A stretch of DNA of 64,000 nt from assembly GCA_036785705.1 (NCBI GenBank), contig JAWUZG010000056.1, positions 16,288,001 to 16,352,000 on the forward strand, written 5' to 3'. The position numbers and the translations under genes are program-made. Origin of the DNA: Acanthornis magna (Eukaryota; Chordata; Aves; Passeriformes; Acanthizidae). Shown here in pieces: positions 33,501 through 47,019 of this stretch. A model generated the notes under the pieces. It searched no databases, was not told the origin of the DNA, and saw nothing but the letters and a program-made list of their open reading frames with translations. Position 1 is the stretch's first letter. Each line of letters opens with the position of its first letter.

Positions 33501-36500
33501 GCAGCCGTATTTATTTATTTACAGTCTTGGCTTCAAGGTATCTAAATTTTAGTAAGGTCAAGCAGAATCTGGGAGGATCTAGAGAAGGCCAAATGCTCAC
33601 CCCCCACTAAGCTCCTAAAGTGTTTCTGTCTCGGAACAGTAATGCTTTCCTGGACATCTTCTGTATCAATGTTATCTTTGGAGATTCAAAACAGAAGCTA
33701 CGTGTAGCCATGTTTCTAAACCTTGTGGTAAGAATTAAGCCCTAGCTGGGGGGAAATAAGCTTGAAATAATAGAAGTACTCTGTGAAGCCAGAAGCACTG
33801 CTGAAGCACTGCTTTCTTGGCTTCCCAAATTTCAGTGATAGAGTGACCTAAGGAAGGTGTCAAGGAAAACGGAAAACTGTCCCACTGAGCTGTAAATTGA
33901 AACTCCAAAATATTAGACTCTTATTTATGAATCTATATATTCTCTAGATTACAGTATTGGAAAAGAGCTTTATTAACAGTAGAGTTTAAACTACTAGTTT
34001 AGGTGCCCAACTTCAACATGAAATAAAATAATCTGAGTATCATTCAATGCTACAAATTTTCCATCTCAAGTGAGCTTGATTGTGGTAATTGGTACCCTTG
34101 ATCAGCTGTTCAAGGTTTCTGCCATTATATTATGCCTTATATTTAAGAACATTAGAAGTAACCAGATGCAGTTGTTCATGTTTCTAGGTTCTGCTCTCCC
34201 CACATGAATGGGAAGCTTGAAATGAAAGAATTGTTTGACAGTCAGGATGGAGATGAGATAAAGAACTGCTGGCAAGTGCTGGCTTAATCCCTTCCTAGCT
34301 AAATACACTTGTACCAGGTAGTTTTTACCCCTCTGCAGATCCTAAGGTAAGCTGAGAATCATTCCCATTTAACTTTTGCCTTGCTCGTGTTCCAGGGGGA
34401 GAGAGTTACTTTACTTTACAACATGATACCAATACTGAAACCTTTTAGAAAAACCAGACAAACCCCCCACAAGTTCTTTAGGCAGCACCAGCTTTGGGGT
34501 GTTAGTTTTACTGACAGGGACTGAGTGGATGGAATTTGTAGGCAACTTCGTGCAGGTCCAGCCTCTGCTAAAAGCCCTCGTGAAGTTCGGAAGTTTTCCA
34601 GGAGGTGGCAGCAGGACATTGATGGAATAGCAACAGACGTTTCGATCCTGTTAAAACTGTTTCCCTAATCCAGAGGCAGACTGCTGGCTCACTAGAAGTC
34701 CTCAGTCTTAATGGGAATTACAGTATATTTTCACGAGGTTTTTCTATCTGGTTTGTCATGGAAAGGTTGGTTGTTTGTGTTGCTTGGTTGCCTAACTCTG
34801 AGGCTTTTTTTCCTATCCTTCTTAAGGCACTTCTGTTACATGATTTAGTAATTTTTTGGTTCACTTTAGTGGGCAAAAGCAATGACGTTTTGGGAGTAAG
34901 GAAGGTGTGGAAAGGTGCTTAAAACTATAGGTAAAGGGCATCCTTGTGTTGCAAGGAAATTGTTGGGTTTGGATTACAACAACCAGTGTAAAAGTGCATA
35001 TAGGTGCACATACGAAAGTTGGGCCATGTCTGCTTGAATTTGGAAATGGCACTGATTAAACAGGCTTGTGACAGTGACCTGCACCTCATTTGGGGATAGA
35101 AATGATGCCTTGCACACCTTATGCAGTGTGCGAGAGAGAAGGTACAACTCGAACATTGTTTCTTTTAAAAATCTTTTTTTGGTGGAAAACGGCTCTGACT
35201 GCTGCTGTCTCCTTTCCATTATGTCCGTCTTCCTCCCAGTTCTGCCCCTCAGAATGTATCATCCCTCTGCATCTTAATTCTCATGCCTGTGCTACCCACT
35301 TTATTTATCACCATGCCGGAGACAGTGTAGAGTAGTCTGAGCAGTGTGAAGAAAAAGACCCTGGGAGCAGCATCACTTTGAAATATTATCTTTGTGTGGG
35401 TTGTGCTGATTCTTTGCTGTATTTTGGACACGATCACAGAGCAGGTTAGGAGCACCTATTCAGTCATTGGCTGCATTTTCCTGCAGAGCTGTGCATGCTT
35501 CATCCATTCCTTTAGCTCAGGTTAGTGTGACTTTACAGAGCACTGAAACTTCTGCTTTTCACAGGAGATGAGGAAAGCTGTCACTAGCAAGGGACTAAAC
35601 TTTCCTTAATCTGCCCCTTATTTCTATGTTTATTCCTACTCTGTGCACTAGAGGCAGTTCTCACGTCTTATTTCTCTGTGTAGTCAGGCTGCATTCATTT
35701 GTATGTTGGCTTTTTTTTGTTAGTTCGTTTGTTTTCTTCCTCTCACTCTTCTCTTTACATTTAAAAATACCCTTAAAATTGCTGGATCATCTCTGCAGCA
35801 GTATTCTCTACTCCTTCCTTTCAGTCTTTTCATTTTGGTATCATGTTTGTCTTGGTATTACATAGATATGATCACAGTGTCTTGGGAAGATTATTCCTGT
35901 GTTATGTTTGCACCTTTGTGTGTTCAGACTCGGGTAGCCTGCAATTAATACTGTAATGTAAATATTCTATTATTCAATTAATATTCTATTGTGAACCTAA
36001 CTTGGAGCAGGTCTTTGGTATCTTGTGCAGATGGAATCTGACTTAGGTTGGGAAAGTGTTCAGACTCCCACACTGTAGTTTGTACTTTTTGGTGTCCAAC
36101 AGCAGCACCTATGGATGGTGGAAGGAGAAACCTCACAGCCTGGCTTGTTGTCTGGCTGAGAAATGGCACCTTGCCTTGGGTAATTAATTAGTCACTTGCT
36201 CTACAAGTTTGGGTGTTGTGAGGAGATTAAGTAAATTGATTGGGTTATTTTAATTTTTAAATTAATAAATCAGTCTGAGTGTTTGTGCAGTGTGAAGGGG
36301 AAATAAATCTGTAATAACCTGGATTCTGGACTAACAGTTTGTCTGACTCCTTTCAGAAGTGGGTTTTTACATTCTTAAATTTTTGTGAAACTATAAATTC
36401 AGAACAGATTCTAAACAGATTCATCATCTATGAAAAGAGATTTTATCAAGATAATCTAAAATAACATACATCCTACATGCTTTGGAAATCCTGCAGACCA

Positions 36501-39500
36501 CAGAGAAACATTTTACCTAATACAGCATTACACCCTAAAAACAATACAATGCTGCCAGACCACAAAACATCCGCAATTTGGGACAGCAGATGTTTCTACA
36601 CATGCTTCTTTTTAAGACCAAGAAGCAACACAAGGGAAAATAAAAAAGTTGAACATTGAGAAAGAAATGTAATATTACAGAGCTGGAGGAAAAAATGGAT
36701 GGACAGAGAGATTTGAGTAATTAGCAATTAATTCCTAAGAGTTCTAGGAAGATGTGGAAAAGTATTTGTCAAATGGAAACATATGTATGTGAAAGAAATT
36801 TTTTTTTTTGTAACTCATTCTTAAATACAATTTTAGCTTTGTCTTAAAATAGCAAGAATTAATTTGAAGTACAAAAATCCTGTCATGCTATGCCTAGAAA
36901 GACTAGCAATTACCGCTTGATTTTTTTATTTTTTTTCTCTAATTTTTTTTTCAGCCCCGGATTACCGTAACGCCTTCTAATTATTTTTAAATTTTATTTT
37001 AACTTCAGCTGATCCCACAGTTAAGGACTTAATTGGAGGCTTCACCGCTCTGCATTACGCAGCCATGCATGGCCGGGCGAGGATTGCACGCTTGATGTTG
37101 GAATCTGACTACAGAAGTGACATTATTAATGCCAAGAGCAACGATGGCTGGACTCCCCTCCACGTAGCTGCTCACTACGGCAGAGACTCCTTTGTCAGGC
37201 TCCTCCTGGAGTTCAAGGCTGAGGTTGATCCGCTCAGTGATAAAGGTACTACACCACTCCAGCTGGCCATTATCCGGGAGAGGTCAAGCTGTGTGAAAAT
37301 CCTCCTGGACCACAATGCCAACATCGACATTCAGAATGGGTTCCTGTTACGATACGCTGTGATCAAAAGCAATCACTCGTACTGCCGAATGTTCCTCCAG
37401 AGAGGGGCCGATACAAACTTGGGGCGCTTGGAAGATGGACAGACACCCTTACACTTGTCTGCTCTTAGAGATGATGTGCTTTGTGCACAAATGTTGTATA
37501 ATTATGGAGCAGACACTAACACAAGGAACTATGAAGGACAGACCCCACTGGCTGTTTCAATAAGTATTTCTGGAAGTAGCCGACCCTGTCTGGATTTCTT
37601 ACAGGAAGTGACAAGTATGTATGTAAGAGAAGTTAATCACAGGACACAATGTCCTCTAAAAGCCTTCTTTGAATTTAGCCCCAGAAAAAAACAAATGCTT
37701 CCTCTCTGCCCCTTGATGCTATTTTAATGCACTAGAAAATTTCTGGGAAGGTGAAGGGATTGTGATACTGGGAATCTCTAACTCGGCAAAGGTGCTAATG
37801 TTAAGTGTATTTAATTTAAATTAGTTTTGTTTAAATATCTACAGGAAGCATTCATTTTAAAAGAGTGAACTGTAAAATCTCATTTTATTAATGGCCTTAG
37901 CACATAAGATTTTTCGGTTTGGTTTTGTTGTTTGTTTAGGGTTTTTTTAGTGTCTTTCGTTTTGCTTTTTTATTGCCACGCAAATCCCCGGCAGTTGCTG
38001 GCTTTTTCATCTGCACTACAACCAGGACAGAAAAGAGATTTGGCTGCTTTGTGTTCTCCCACATTCTCTCCTTCCCTCCCCTAAACCAGACAACAAAATG
38101 CCACAGTTCATTCCTGCAACGTGAAGGGGTTTCATGTGCTGTGTAGCTTTGATTTGATTTTATTGATGTCTTTGAAATACGAGAGATCTTAACTCGTTGT
38201 GACTTCTGATATTTTTTAGAAAAGGGTATTGGGCTCCTAATATCTGGATCAGTTTTGATTACCAGTTTTTGGTATACTAGATCTACTGAAAGTTTTATCT
38301 TCCTCTCTCAACATGGAATGCTGTACTAGTGTTTCATAATTACAGTATTGCCTAAAGCATTTAGGAATTGCTGATTAGTATTTAGCAGAGTTTGCCAATT
38401 CAAACATGTTAAGATGGCCTGATAAATTATCATCCAACTAGAATGATCTTTGCACTACAGAGGATGGGGTATTTCGTATATCCTTTTTCGTCCCCTACAG
38501 CTCCTTTTATTTTTTTGAATGTGGTCATTTTTTAATGAGAATTCGACAACCTATATACTCTGTAAAAAAAACTGATAGTCAGTGTGGGCTGGAAGTGAAT
38601 CAGCTGGGATCTCTTGTCAGTAGCTGACACAAATAAGCATTTGGAATTTCCTTTCTTTTTCTGCAAGATTTGTGGTGTTGTTTTTGGTTGTATCTGAAAT
38701 TGAATTTCTGGAAAGGTGGAAGTTGATAATAAGAAATACGAGCACTTAATCAATTTTGGCTTAATTTGCCAGCCCCTTCTCATTGAAACACATTTTTTCT
38801 GGTTTCCTTTTTGGGAGCCTCTCACTATATAGTTGCAGTGTCAGGGATTTAAGGAGATGCTATAATATCCAGACTTGCAGTTTTTCAGTTTTAGGATGTA
38901 TCAGTAAGCATGAAGGCTTAGGCTGCTTCAGTGTTTCCTCAGTGTCCAAAGACTATTGGAAACAGGTACTGTAACTTTTAGTTTGCAAATTCCATACCTT
39001 AAGGGTTTAATGTTAAGTGAGAAGTAAATTCTGCTACCAAAAAAAAAAGTAGCTTTAATTTGTGGCCAGTGTAACAGTGTTGGAACTATCCCAGGTTTGT
39101 GCTGTTGGAGGGAGAACTGTGAAAGCAGGGCTGACAAAAACACTTCAGCTCTGTGCTTCTGAGCAAAATAATTATGAATATATGTTTGCAAACCACTGTA
39201 AACAAACTCTGCTGCCCTTTTTATAAATATCCAAACACTGTCTTCCCTGGTTTTAATGAATAATTACTTTAATAAGGTGCTAGATGAGAGATGGGATGGA
39301 TAAAGAGCAAGCTGGCATTTTGGTAGTGGAGTTCCCAGTTAAGTCTGACTGTACAGGGAATTGTTGAGATCTCGTGTGGAGCACTTTGGGGAAGAATCTT
39401 TTTTATGATTCTATTGCAATATGTATTTTCCACATTTACAAAATTTTTGGAGAATTCTTCTGTTGGAATTCTTCCTGAAACTTTTGTGGTTGGCAACAGT

Positions 39501-42500
39501 GCCTTGTTCGTGGGGCTTAACGGGAATTTCTGGTTTGTTTATTTGAACCTTATACAAAGTGCTTAATATAGAAATCCATAGCTGTACATTTTATATCTGC
39601 ATCTAAAGTCTTGAAGAGTATATTTGATAGTAAAACAGGAAATGGTTTTTATTTTTACAGTAGATTAACATTTTTAAGCATAAAGATTAATAGATAGAAA
39701 TTATGAACGTTATCAAACCGATCTGTGTCTTCAAATGAAAGCAGTTGCATGCTGCATATAAATGGGATAATATTTAGTAGTCTACATGTAAGATGTGAGT
39801 AGCTTTTTTTTTTTTATACTTGGAAAACATATTTGTACAGTTTCAGTTTCTCAGAAAACATCATATGTGAATTTCTTTTTGTTTTGGTAGGTATTGTAAT
39901 CGGTAATAATGGCAGCCTTTAGCCCAGGTCCCCGGTTGGGAATAACAGGCAAGAAACCAAGCTCTCAGAAATACTCAGTATTGGCCCTGAGAGTCTGCAA
40001 GAAGATATTGGATTTTGGGGTTTGACCCTGAAGGTCTGATATTCTTCCTGGTTACAGGTAGAGATTCCTTTGCTCCTAGAATAATTCCAAGAGGAAGTTA
40101 TTCTATAGTTGTGTTTCAGTGTTTAAGCACAAAGCTGGAAGTTAGGAACAGCAGAGTTTTTTGCCATGAGTCTGCTGTTGACTTGGTGTTCAGACTTGTG
40201 TATTTTTCTTTTTCCCCTCTCTCTTTTTTACAATACAAAAATAAGTGAAATCTCCCTGGGAGGAAAAAAAAAAAATCTGAAGATGAAAACTGCTGAATGA
40301 TTTTATTAATCACTTTCCTTTTCTTTATCTGTATTACACTTTCCTACTCCAAAAAAAGATTTATTGGCAACCGCCATAGTGCTTGAGATCATTTGATAAA
40401 GAGTGGTTTGGAGCTGTGTAAATGCCTCAGTTTTCACAGGGTCTGAACCTGCCTCTTTAGGAGTGTTAGTGGTTTAAACTTGGAATGCACTAATGTGAAT
40501 TAAAATAGAGATGTGTGTATATGATATATATGAAGATAGAGATACACAGAGACTTTTGTTGGTAGTGTATGTATTTATAAAATCAGTGTGCAATCACAGC
40601 CTTGGATGAAATTATTTATTTTGAAGTTGAATGGGATGTGAGGATATTAAAAGTTGCGAAACGAATGTGGGAGGTAGAAAAAAATGCAAGTGTTAGAAAA
40701 ATACTTAAGGGCTTCAATAAACTTTAAGATAATAGAAATCCAATTATGATCTTTAAAGAAGGGAATTTTTAAAAAGCCTGGAAACTTCCCCCTGCCCATA
40801 GGCCTCCTTTAATTGAATCTCTGTTCAGCTCAGGAGCAGGAGAGGCTGTGAGGAGCTGGGCGAGTTGCTGGTCTGTGTCGAGGAGAAGAGCTCAGGAAAT
40901 GATCTGGCCAGAGCAGTGTGATGTGCCTTGTGTGGCAACAGGTATCAAAGAACTCAGTTCAGATCTGCACCAAGATCTAAAGGTCACCCAGTGAATTTAA
41001 CTGCAAATGTTTCAGCTGTGTTCCTTTTTTGAATTTTTCAAAGGGCAGATCTTTGGCTTTGACTAGAGAGTGTAATTTTGTGTTTCAATTTATATAGCGC
41101 TGTAAATGTGCAGAATAACTGAGAGAAGTTCTGTTAAGGAAATCCTCATAAATTCTTTGTCTCTATCCCCTGGCTAAATCAAGATAACTTTTCACTAGAT
41201 TTTTTTTTTTTTTTAAACTGGAAGAACATTTTAAAAAATTTTCTCTCAGCATAGTTTAAACTTCTATGAATACAGAAGTGTCATAGTGAATTAAGTAGAT
41301 TTCTACGTATTTTATTACATGGATAATTGCAAAGGAAATGGTATTTTCATGTTTGTAATAACCCAGAAGTTCTTTACTGGAGTCACAGGCTTTACTTGTT
41401 TCCTTGGGTGCTGCTGGAAATCTTGCAGTGATGGTTGAGGTCTGCTTTGTCATTCAGTTACACAGGGAATTAGGGTAAGAGGGTTTTTTTATAATTTTCG
41501 ACTCTACAGTTGAGTGTTTATATTAAGTAGTTGAATCATTCTATGTATCTATATACAGTTATATACTTTGGAAGAATTTTTAAGAGGCCTTTGTAAAAAA
41601 AAAAAAAATTATATGTTGCATTTAAGGTACAGCCGTGCTCCACTCCCATTTGTTCACCTATGCTGTACTCTGAAAAAATAACTTAAAAATAGCATAAAAG
41701 TGTGTCTTAAGCCTGTCTTGATGTTCAGAGCACTTTACTTACTGTCTCCTAAAAATAGATAAACATTATGGTATTGAAATTCTTAGCTGAATTTCCATAG
41801 CAATTTCAGTGAGACTGAATTTACAGACATGTTACAAAAATATTTTAAAAATACTTTTGCAAGCATATTCAAATCTTAATTTCATCGCTCAAAACACCTG
41901 TTAAGTACAACATTGAGCCTTACTGACATTCTGCTTTTTCATATATGAATTTTCGGTCCGAAATAGTACATAACTTCTCTGCCAGATAGACTGAAATTTA
42001 ATAGACATTTAAAACTCATTGTGGGGAATTATTTCTCAAAGACCAACGAAAACATATGTCAGGCTCAGACAGTCTAACAGAGGCATACTGAACACAGAAT
42101 TAAATTAGAACTTTTAAAATAACTTGTATGATATCCAGTTAAAAAGAATCAAAGCTCTCAGTGTCCTGTCGAGCTGGATTCGGGTTGGAGGAGTTTGTTC
42201 ACACTCTCAGTGAACACTGTAATTCTACGCTCAGCCCTGCATGTCTGATATTAATATTTTAAACCTATATATTTTTGATATTAGCTTTTTCTGACATTTT
42301 GAATGCTGGAAAACCAGATATCCTCTCCAATTATCCTGCTGTTGTTTTTTACAGAGTATAAGCCAATGCATTTCCTAAATTTTAGACTTACTGCAATGAG
42401 CAGCCAAATTCCCGTTCGGCTCAGCCTCAGTCATTTCCAAGGTGATCCCAACCTTTCCCTATGATCTGTTTTTGTGCATCCTCCCCAGTGTGTTTCGTGG

Positions 42501-45500
42501 CTGGTGGGTGTGAGTCTCCAGTTGATAATTTCAATTATCTTTTTCATTTCCTCCCCCAAAAAAGCCAGAAAAATCAGAACTTAATTTAATTGCTGTCAGT
42601 AGCTGCATTCTTTCACCGCTGTGAAATAAGGGATGGATTTAAGAGTTTGCTGCAGAAATAAATCCTTTTCCTGATATTCTAGGGGATCCGAGCTGTTGCC
42701 AGCATACATCAGCCTGGTTTCAACATATTCTGTAAAATGTTTCAAAAGATTTTTATTTTTAAGTTCCCTTTGTAGCTGAAAAGAAATTACCAAATGGTTT
42801 CTTGCTACTGTTTTCAGCCTTTCAGAATTCCCAGGAGGGGCAGAGGCTCAGTTTGAGAAATACCACTCTAAGGTTTTTTAGAGAGATGCATTAATATTGT
42901 AGAGAAAAATGTGGGCGGCTTCTGAAATATGTCACTGATGTTATTTTTCATTTTTTAATTTCTTCAGAAACAGCCTATCCACTTCAAACCAATGACACTG
43001 ATTGTTTGCTTTAAAAGTACTTTTCTTTTAGTAGTTAGAACAATACATCAGAGGGGATCTTCTTGCAGCCTACAATGTATTAATTTCAATTATTCCTAAG
43101 TTTTCTCTTGGGTAACAGAAAGCTCAATTCATGATTTTTGCTTTGTATATTTATGTGTATTTTTTTTGCTCTGTATCTGCAGTCGAGGAAATGCATAGGG
43201 ATTCCCCTCTTGCAGCTTCACAGTACTGGATGCAAGTCCCCAAAAAACAGTGTTGTCAGAGGTACTGGGTCTAATATGCCTTAGTGATCCTTAAATATAG
43301 ACCTTTTAGTTGAGTTAGTGTTTGATTTCTTGGTTTCATTGATTCAGTGTTTGATTTCTTGATTTCATTGTCTGTAAAGGGAAGGCACAGATACAAATGC
43401 AGAGCAGTTGTAACAGTGACAGTTCCTAGGTAGCAAATCCTAAGTGGAAGTTCTGTCTGTCTCTGGGATAGAACAACAAATTCTCAGATATTGTATCAAA
43501 AACCTCTTGAAACTAAGAAAAGGAAAGGAATGGAGTTTTGAGTGGAAATTCGGATTATTAGTAGTAACTTCTTGCTGTTAAAACATGCTTTTTTCCCCTT
43601 CGTTGTACCAGCAAAGGCTGATCTCTTAATAATAATTTAAAAGAGTAATTTCGTTATTTAAGTTAAATAATTATTAATTATTTAAGTGGGGGAAAGCTCA
43701 GAAACTTACTTTGTTAGCAGTTGAAGAACTGATTTAGGAGAATGCTTAAATTTTATATATACTGAAGTCCGCTGCATCTAGATTAAAAAAAAAACAAAAA
43801 CCAAAAAGCAATTCCTCTTTCTTCCATAAACCCATATTTTACATTTCTTCTGTTTGGAAGAAGCTTTTCTGTCAGGTTTGGGACACTGTGCACAAGAATT
43901 GCATTGGTGGAGATTTCTACTTTCCCTTCCAGCACAGAGCACGAGCTCTGAAAGGCAAAAAATGAACTATACATTTTTTTCCTGTAATTAGTACTTCTCA
44001 TTTATTTGATTACCATTATAAAGCGAAATAAATGGACTGAAGTATATAATGATTTGGTGAACACGTGAACAAATCCAGAATAACAGCACCGAGGTGGCCC
44101 TGTGAGGTGGATCAGGGATGTGTTGGGTGTTTTTAAGGTGATCAGTAGTTTTATGTCGCTGTTTTGCATGATAGAGGTAATTAGGCCAATCGTACCTTTC
44201 GTGTTTGTGGGGTTTTTTGTTTCTTTCTCTTTTAATTCTTTTCCTTTTCAGCTTATTTGCCTAAATAACTTCCCAAACTTGTGATGCAGGATATAACCAA
44301 AGTTGCTACTTCCTAATCGTTTCTAAAGAGAACTTTATTCATCATTTAACTTGTCTTACTTTGCCAAGTTACTAATAACATTTTTCATTTGCCAAACTAA
44401 GGTTCACTGACATCGGGCCGTAATCCTTTATTTTTTTTCTTTTTCATTCAGATGCAACCAAGAATGAGTAAGTGTTCCAGACACCGTTTCTAATAAATCA
44501 CAAATGCATTAATAACCCTGGAATTTGCAAGGCGTGACCTAAGACACCAGCAGCCACTAGATGTAGCAACTGGTGCTTAACACTGGAAATGTCCATTGTT
44601 AACACATTCCCAGGAAATATTTTTTAGGCTTATCAGGGGAAAATGTCATACATTTGATAATCTGGTCTTTTTGAATTAACTGATGACCAATTTCTTCTGG
44701 GTGTTTTAAGTTGTCTGTTCCTTTATGTTCTCAAAAACCACGTAGGATGTTAATTAAAAGGCATTTATTTCTGAAACCAGAAATCAGTGTCTCATAGCTG
44801 ATTTATTGTGTACTCTACTACAGAAAATACACAGAACTGTAGTCCTTGATGAATTTCTAATGCTGCTGTTTGCAGTGACCTTTTGAAGCAGTGCATCCTT
44901 TCTGAAACCTGTTTTAAAGCATTAGAACTATTTCTTTATCACCATTAAGATTTCTTGGTTTCTTACCAAAAATAACTTTCCTTTCCCTGAAGTTTGGACG
45001 TTCAGCTGTTGTCTGAGTTTCCTAAATTTTTTCCTTCAGGTGGAAAAAAAAAAACAACCAAGAGGAAACTTTCCACTGGTGGACAAAGTAACCATTGGTT
45101 TGTATTCTAAGTCATGGATGAAGGATATAACTAAAAATAAATTGACATTTAGGTATCATGGTGATAAGTATAATAAAAGTATTTTTAGCTTACATGAAGC
45201 TCAAATTTTCATGTTTTTCTAATTTCAAACCTAATTTCTTTAAAAGCAGACTGAGACTATTTTCGTGCATTACTTCTGCTGGCTTACCTCGGATAATTTT
45301 AGTGCTTAGGATAAATCCCAGTGTCTAAAAATCCCTACCTGTCTGTCAGCCCATTTCTATAGGTACCTACAGAAGCACCTACATTGTTCAGGGTGCTGAG
45401 TATTTTGAATTTGACAGTCAGCAGGCCTCATAACCAAGTCTTGGCTTGGAGAAAAAAAAGAAAAAAAAAAGAAAAAGAGGCTTACACAGTTAAGTCGATG

Positions 45501-47019
45501 ATCAAAATATTGATTAGCACAGCTTTGATGTGTTACTGGAATAACTCCAAAAAAGCTGTAGCAGAATGAGGAAAAAGCACAAAGGCAGGCAGTTTGTTCA
45601 GAGGTTTGGAGTGGTTCCCATGTTGGGGGTTATTAACTGGAGTTTTCAGCTTTGGGAAGAGGTACTGAGCGTGAGTGGAGGATGGAGGTTTATATAAAGG
45701 TATGTAAAATCATGACTGGCGTGGGAACAATTATTCATTATTTTCCTTGTAACTCAAAGAATGGCAGGCATGCAACAAAGCCATCAGGAAGCAGATCTAA
45801 AATAAATAAAATTACTTTGTAGTTTTCCAGCCAACGCCTAATTATATTGTGAAATTTGTTGCCACAGGATGTTTTGGATACTGAAAGTATGAATGGGTTC
45901 AAAAAACACTAGACAGATTTACAAAGGGCAAGCTATTCACAGCTATTAAAGACATAGATCTGTGTGCAATCTCTGGACTAGGAAGGCCCAAAGGCACCAG
46001 TGCTGAAAGCTAGAAGGGTTTATTGGAGCAGGATTTCTCAATGTCTGTTGTTCTGCTCTTTTTCTCTTTCTTTCTTCCTTGGGATCCATTGCTGGGTGCA
46101 GTCAGATACAAGACCTGATTGAATTTTCTGAGATTATTTTGGATAGGGAACCAAAACCCAACTGTTTCTCAAGGTGTTTGATTTTGAGTAGTTTCCTGGT
46201 AAGAATGAGCTTGAAAGAGAACTGATTATTTTGGAAAATCCTTGCCAGGAATGCTGAAGGTAGTGTGACGTCAGTAAAGCTTTTCCTCTGTGGACAGTGG
46301 TTAACTCATATTTTCATCCCTTTCTGTTTGATGAAGGTTTGGATGCACCCAAGGCCTGAAGGCTTTATCTTTTCATTAGAAGGGAAAGAAAACCCCAATC
46401 TTTAACTCTGCCATGTTATCCTGGAATAACTTTTATAAATCCTCACTCTCTAAGGAAACTTCCTAGTCCTGTTAAACTTAGAAATTTTTGTCTCATTGTT
46501 TGAAAGCAAAGCAAGACTGAGGAGTTTTTCCCCCCAAGGATAGAAAAAAATCCACAAAAAGTTAAATGGAGGAGTTCTGCTGTTCTGCAGTACATAAGCA
46601 TATGTTGCCACCTGGTGGGAATGCTCACATGGATGATATCACTTTACACTGGCATCAGTAAAATTATGTGCATGTAAAAATGTTTTTAGGATTCATCCCT
46701 TGATATCCTTGAGTTCATTAAAAAGGTATCAGCTTGCATCCTTTTTCTCTTGTAATTTTTCCCTTCCCTCTCCCTCTTAGGAAACAGCAAACCCTTGTGA
46801 TTTTGCTGAGTAAATGATGTCTTAAAGTATGTTTAAAATATGATCATTTTATTTTTATGTGTTCCTTTTGTCTTTTCAGGACAGCCCAGAAACTTGCAAG
46901 ATCTATGCCGAATTAAAATCCGTCAGTGTATAGGCCTTCAAAACCTCAAACTACTTGATGAACTACCCATTGCCAAGGTCATGAAAGACTACTTAAAACA
47001 CAAATTTGATGATATCTGA
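30360..47019 (+). CDS. ASB7: ASB7, ankyrin repeat and SOCS box protein 7
   Basis: Substrate receptor of a Cullin-5/Elongin B/C (ECS-type) ubiquitin ligase; in mammals it has been reported to target the spindle protein DDA3. Coding exons are 30360-30570, 37009-37614 and 46880-47019, joined in phase 1 at both introns. They give 318 codons, exactly the mammalian length, and near-identity to the mammalian protein as I recall it. Ankyrin repeats run from about residue 13 to 270, with typical helix cores NGWTLLHFSAARGKERCV, GFTALHYAAMHGRARIARLM, DGWTPLHVAAHYGRDSFVRL and GQTPLHLSALRDDVL. The C-terminal SOCS box (about 273-318) contains the Elongin-binding BC box LQDLCRIKI and the Cullin-box-like DELPIAKVM. 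The start has a purine at -3 and sits 18 nt after a tiny upstream open frame. There is no signal peptide or membrane segment. It is transcribed divergently from LINS1. Confidence 0.98.
30571..37008 (+). other. ASB7 intron 2
   Basis: A 6.4-kb AT-rich intron with acceptor ATTTTATTTTAACTTCAG. A purine-rich stretch (GA- and GGA-rich) lies at about 32450-32560. Open frames of 60-116 codons at 32.2-33.1 kb occur on both strands without splice or family support. Confidence 0.75.
37009..37614 (+). CDS. ASB7: ASB7 exon 3 (ankyrin core)
   Basis: 606 nt, phase 1-1, encoding ADPTVKDLIGGFTALHYAAM through CLDFLQEVT. It carries most of the ankyrin repeats in one exon. The donor is GACAA|GTATGT. Reading through the donor stays open for 37 more codons to 37727 and would replace the SOCS box. 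Confidence 0.97.
43317..43370. repeat. 29-bp tandem duplication
   Basis: The unit starting AGTGTTTGATTTCTTGGTTT (43317-43345) is followed directly by a second copy (43346-43370) with one substitution and a truncated end. Confidence 0.85.
43663..43685. repeat. perfect AT-rich palindrome (11-bp arms)
   Basis: TTAAATAATTA and TAATTATTTAA flank a single T. Both outer ends are TTAA. It could be a chance AT-rich palindrome or a small cruciform-forming site. Confidence 0.8.
46880..47019 (+). CDS. ASB7: ASB7 exon 4 (SOCS box, stop codon)
   Basis: Encodes RQPRNLQDLCRIKIRQCIGL, then NLKLLDELPIAKVMKDYL, ending KHKFDDI and TGA at 47017-47019. This is the complete SOCS box. The split AGA arginine codon restores the frame across intron 3. 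Confidence 0.97.

Larger units (their letters stand above)
37615..46879 (+). other. ASB7 intron 3
   Basis: A 9.3-kb intron with acceptor CTTTTGTCTTTTCAG. Seen inside are a 29-bp direct duplication (43317-43370), an AT-rich perfect palindrome (43663-43685), A/T homopolymers, and a full cAMP-response-element palindrome TGACGTCA at 46266-46273. No exon or CR1 copy was recognised. Confidence 0.75.
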
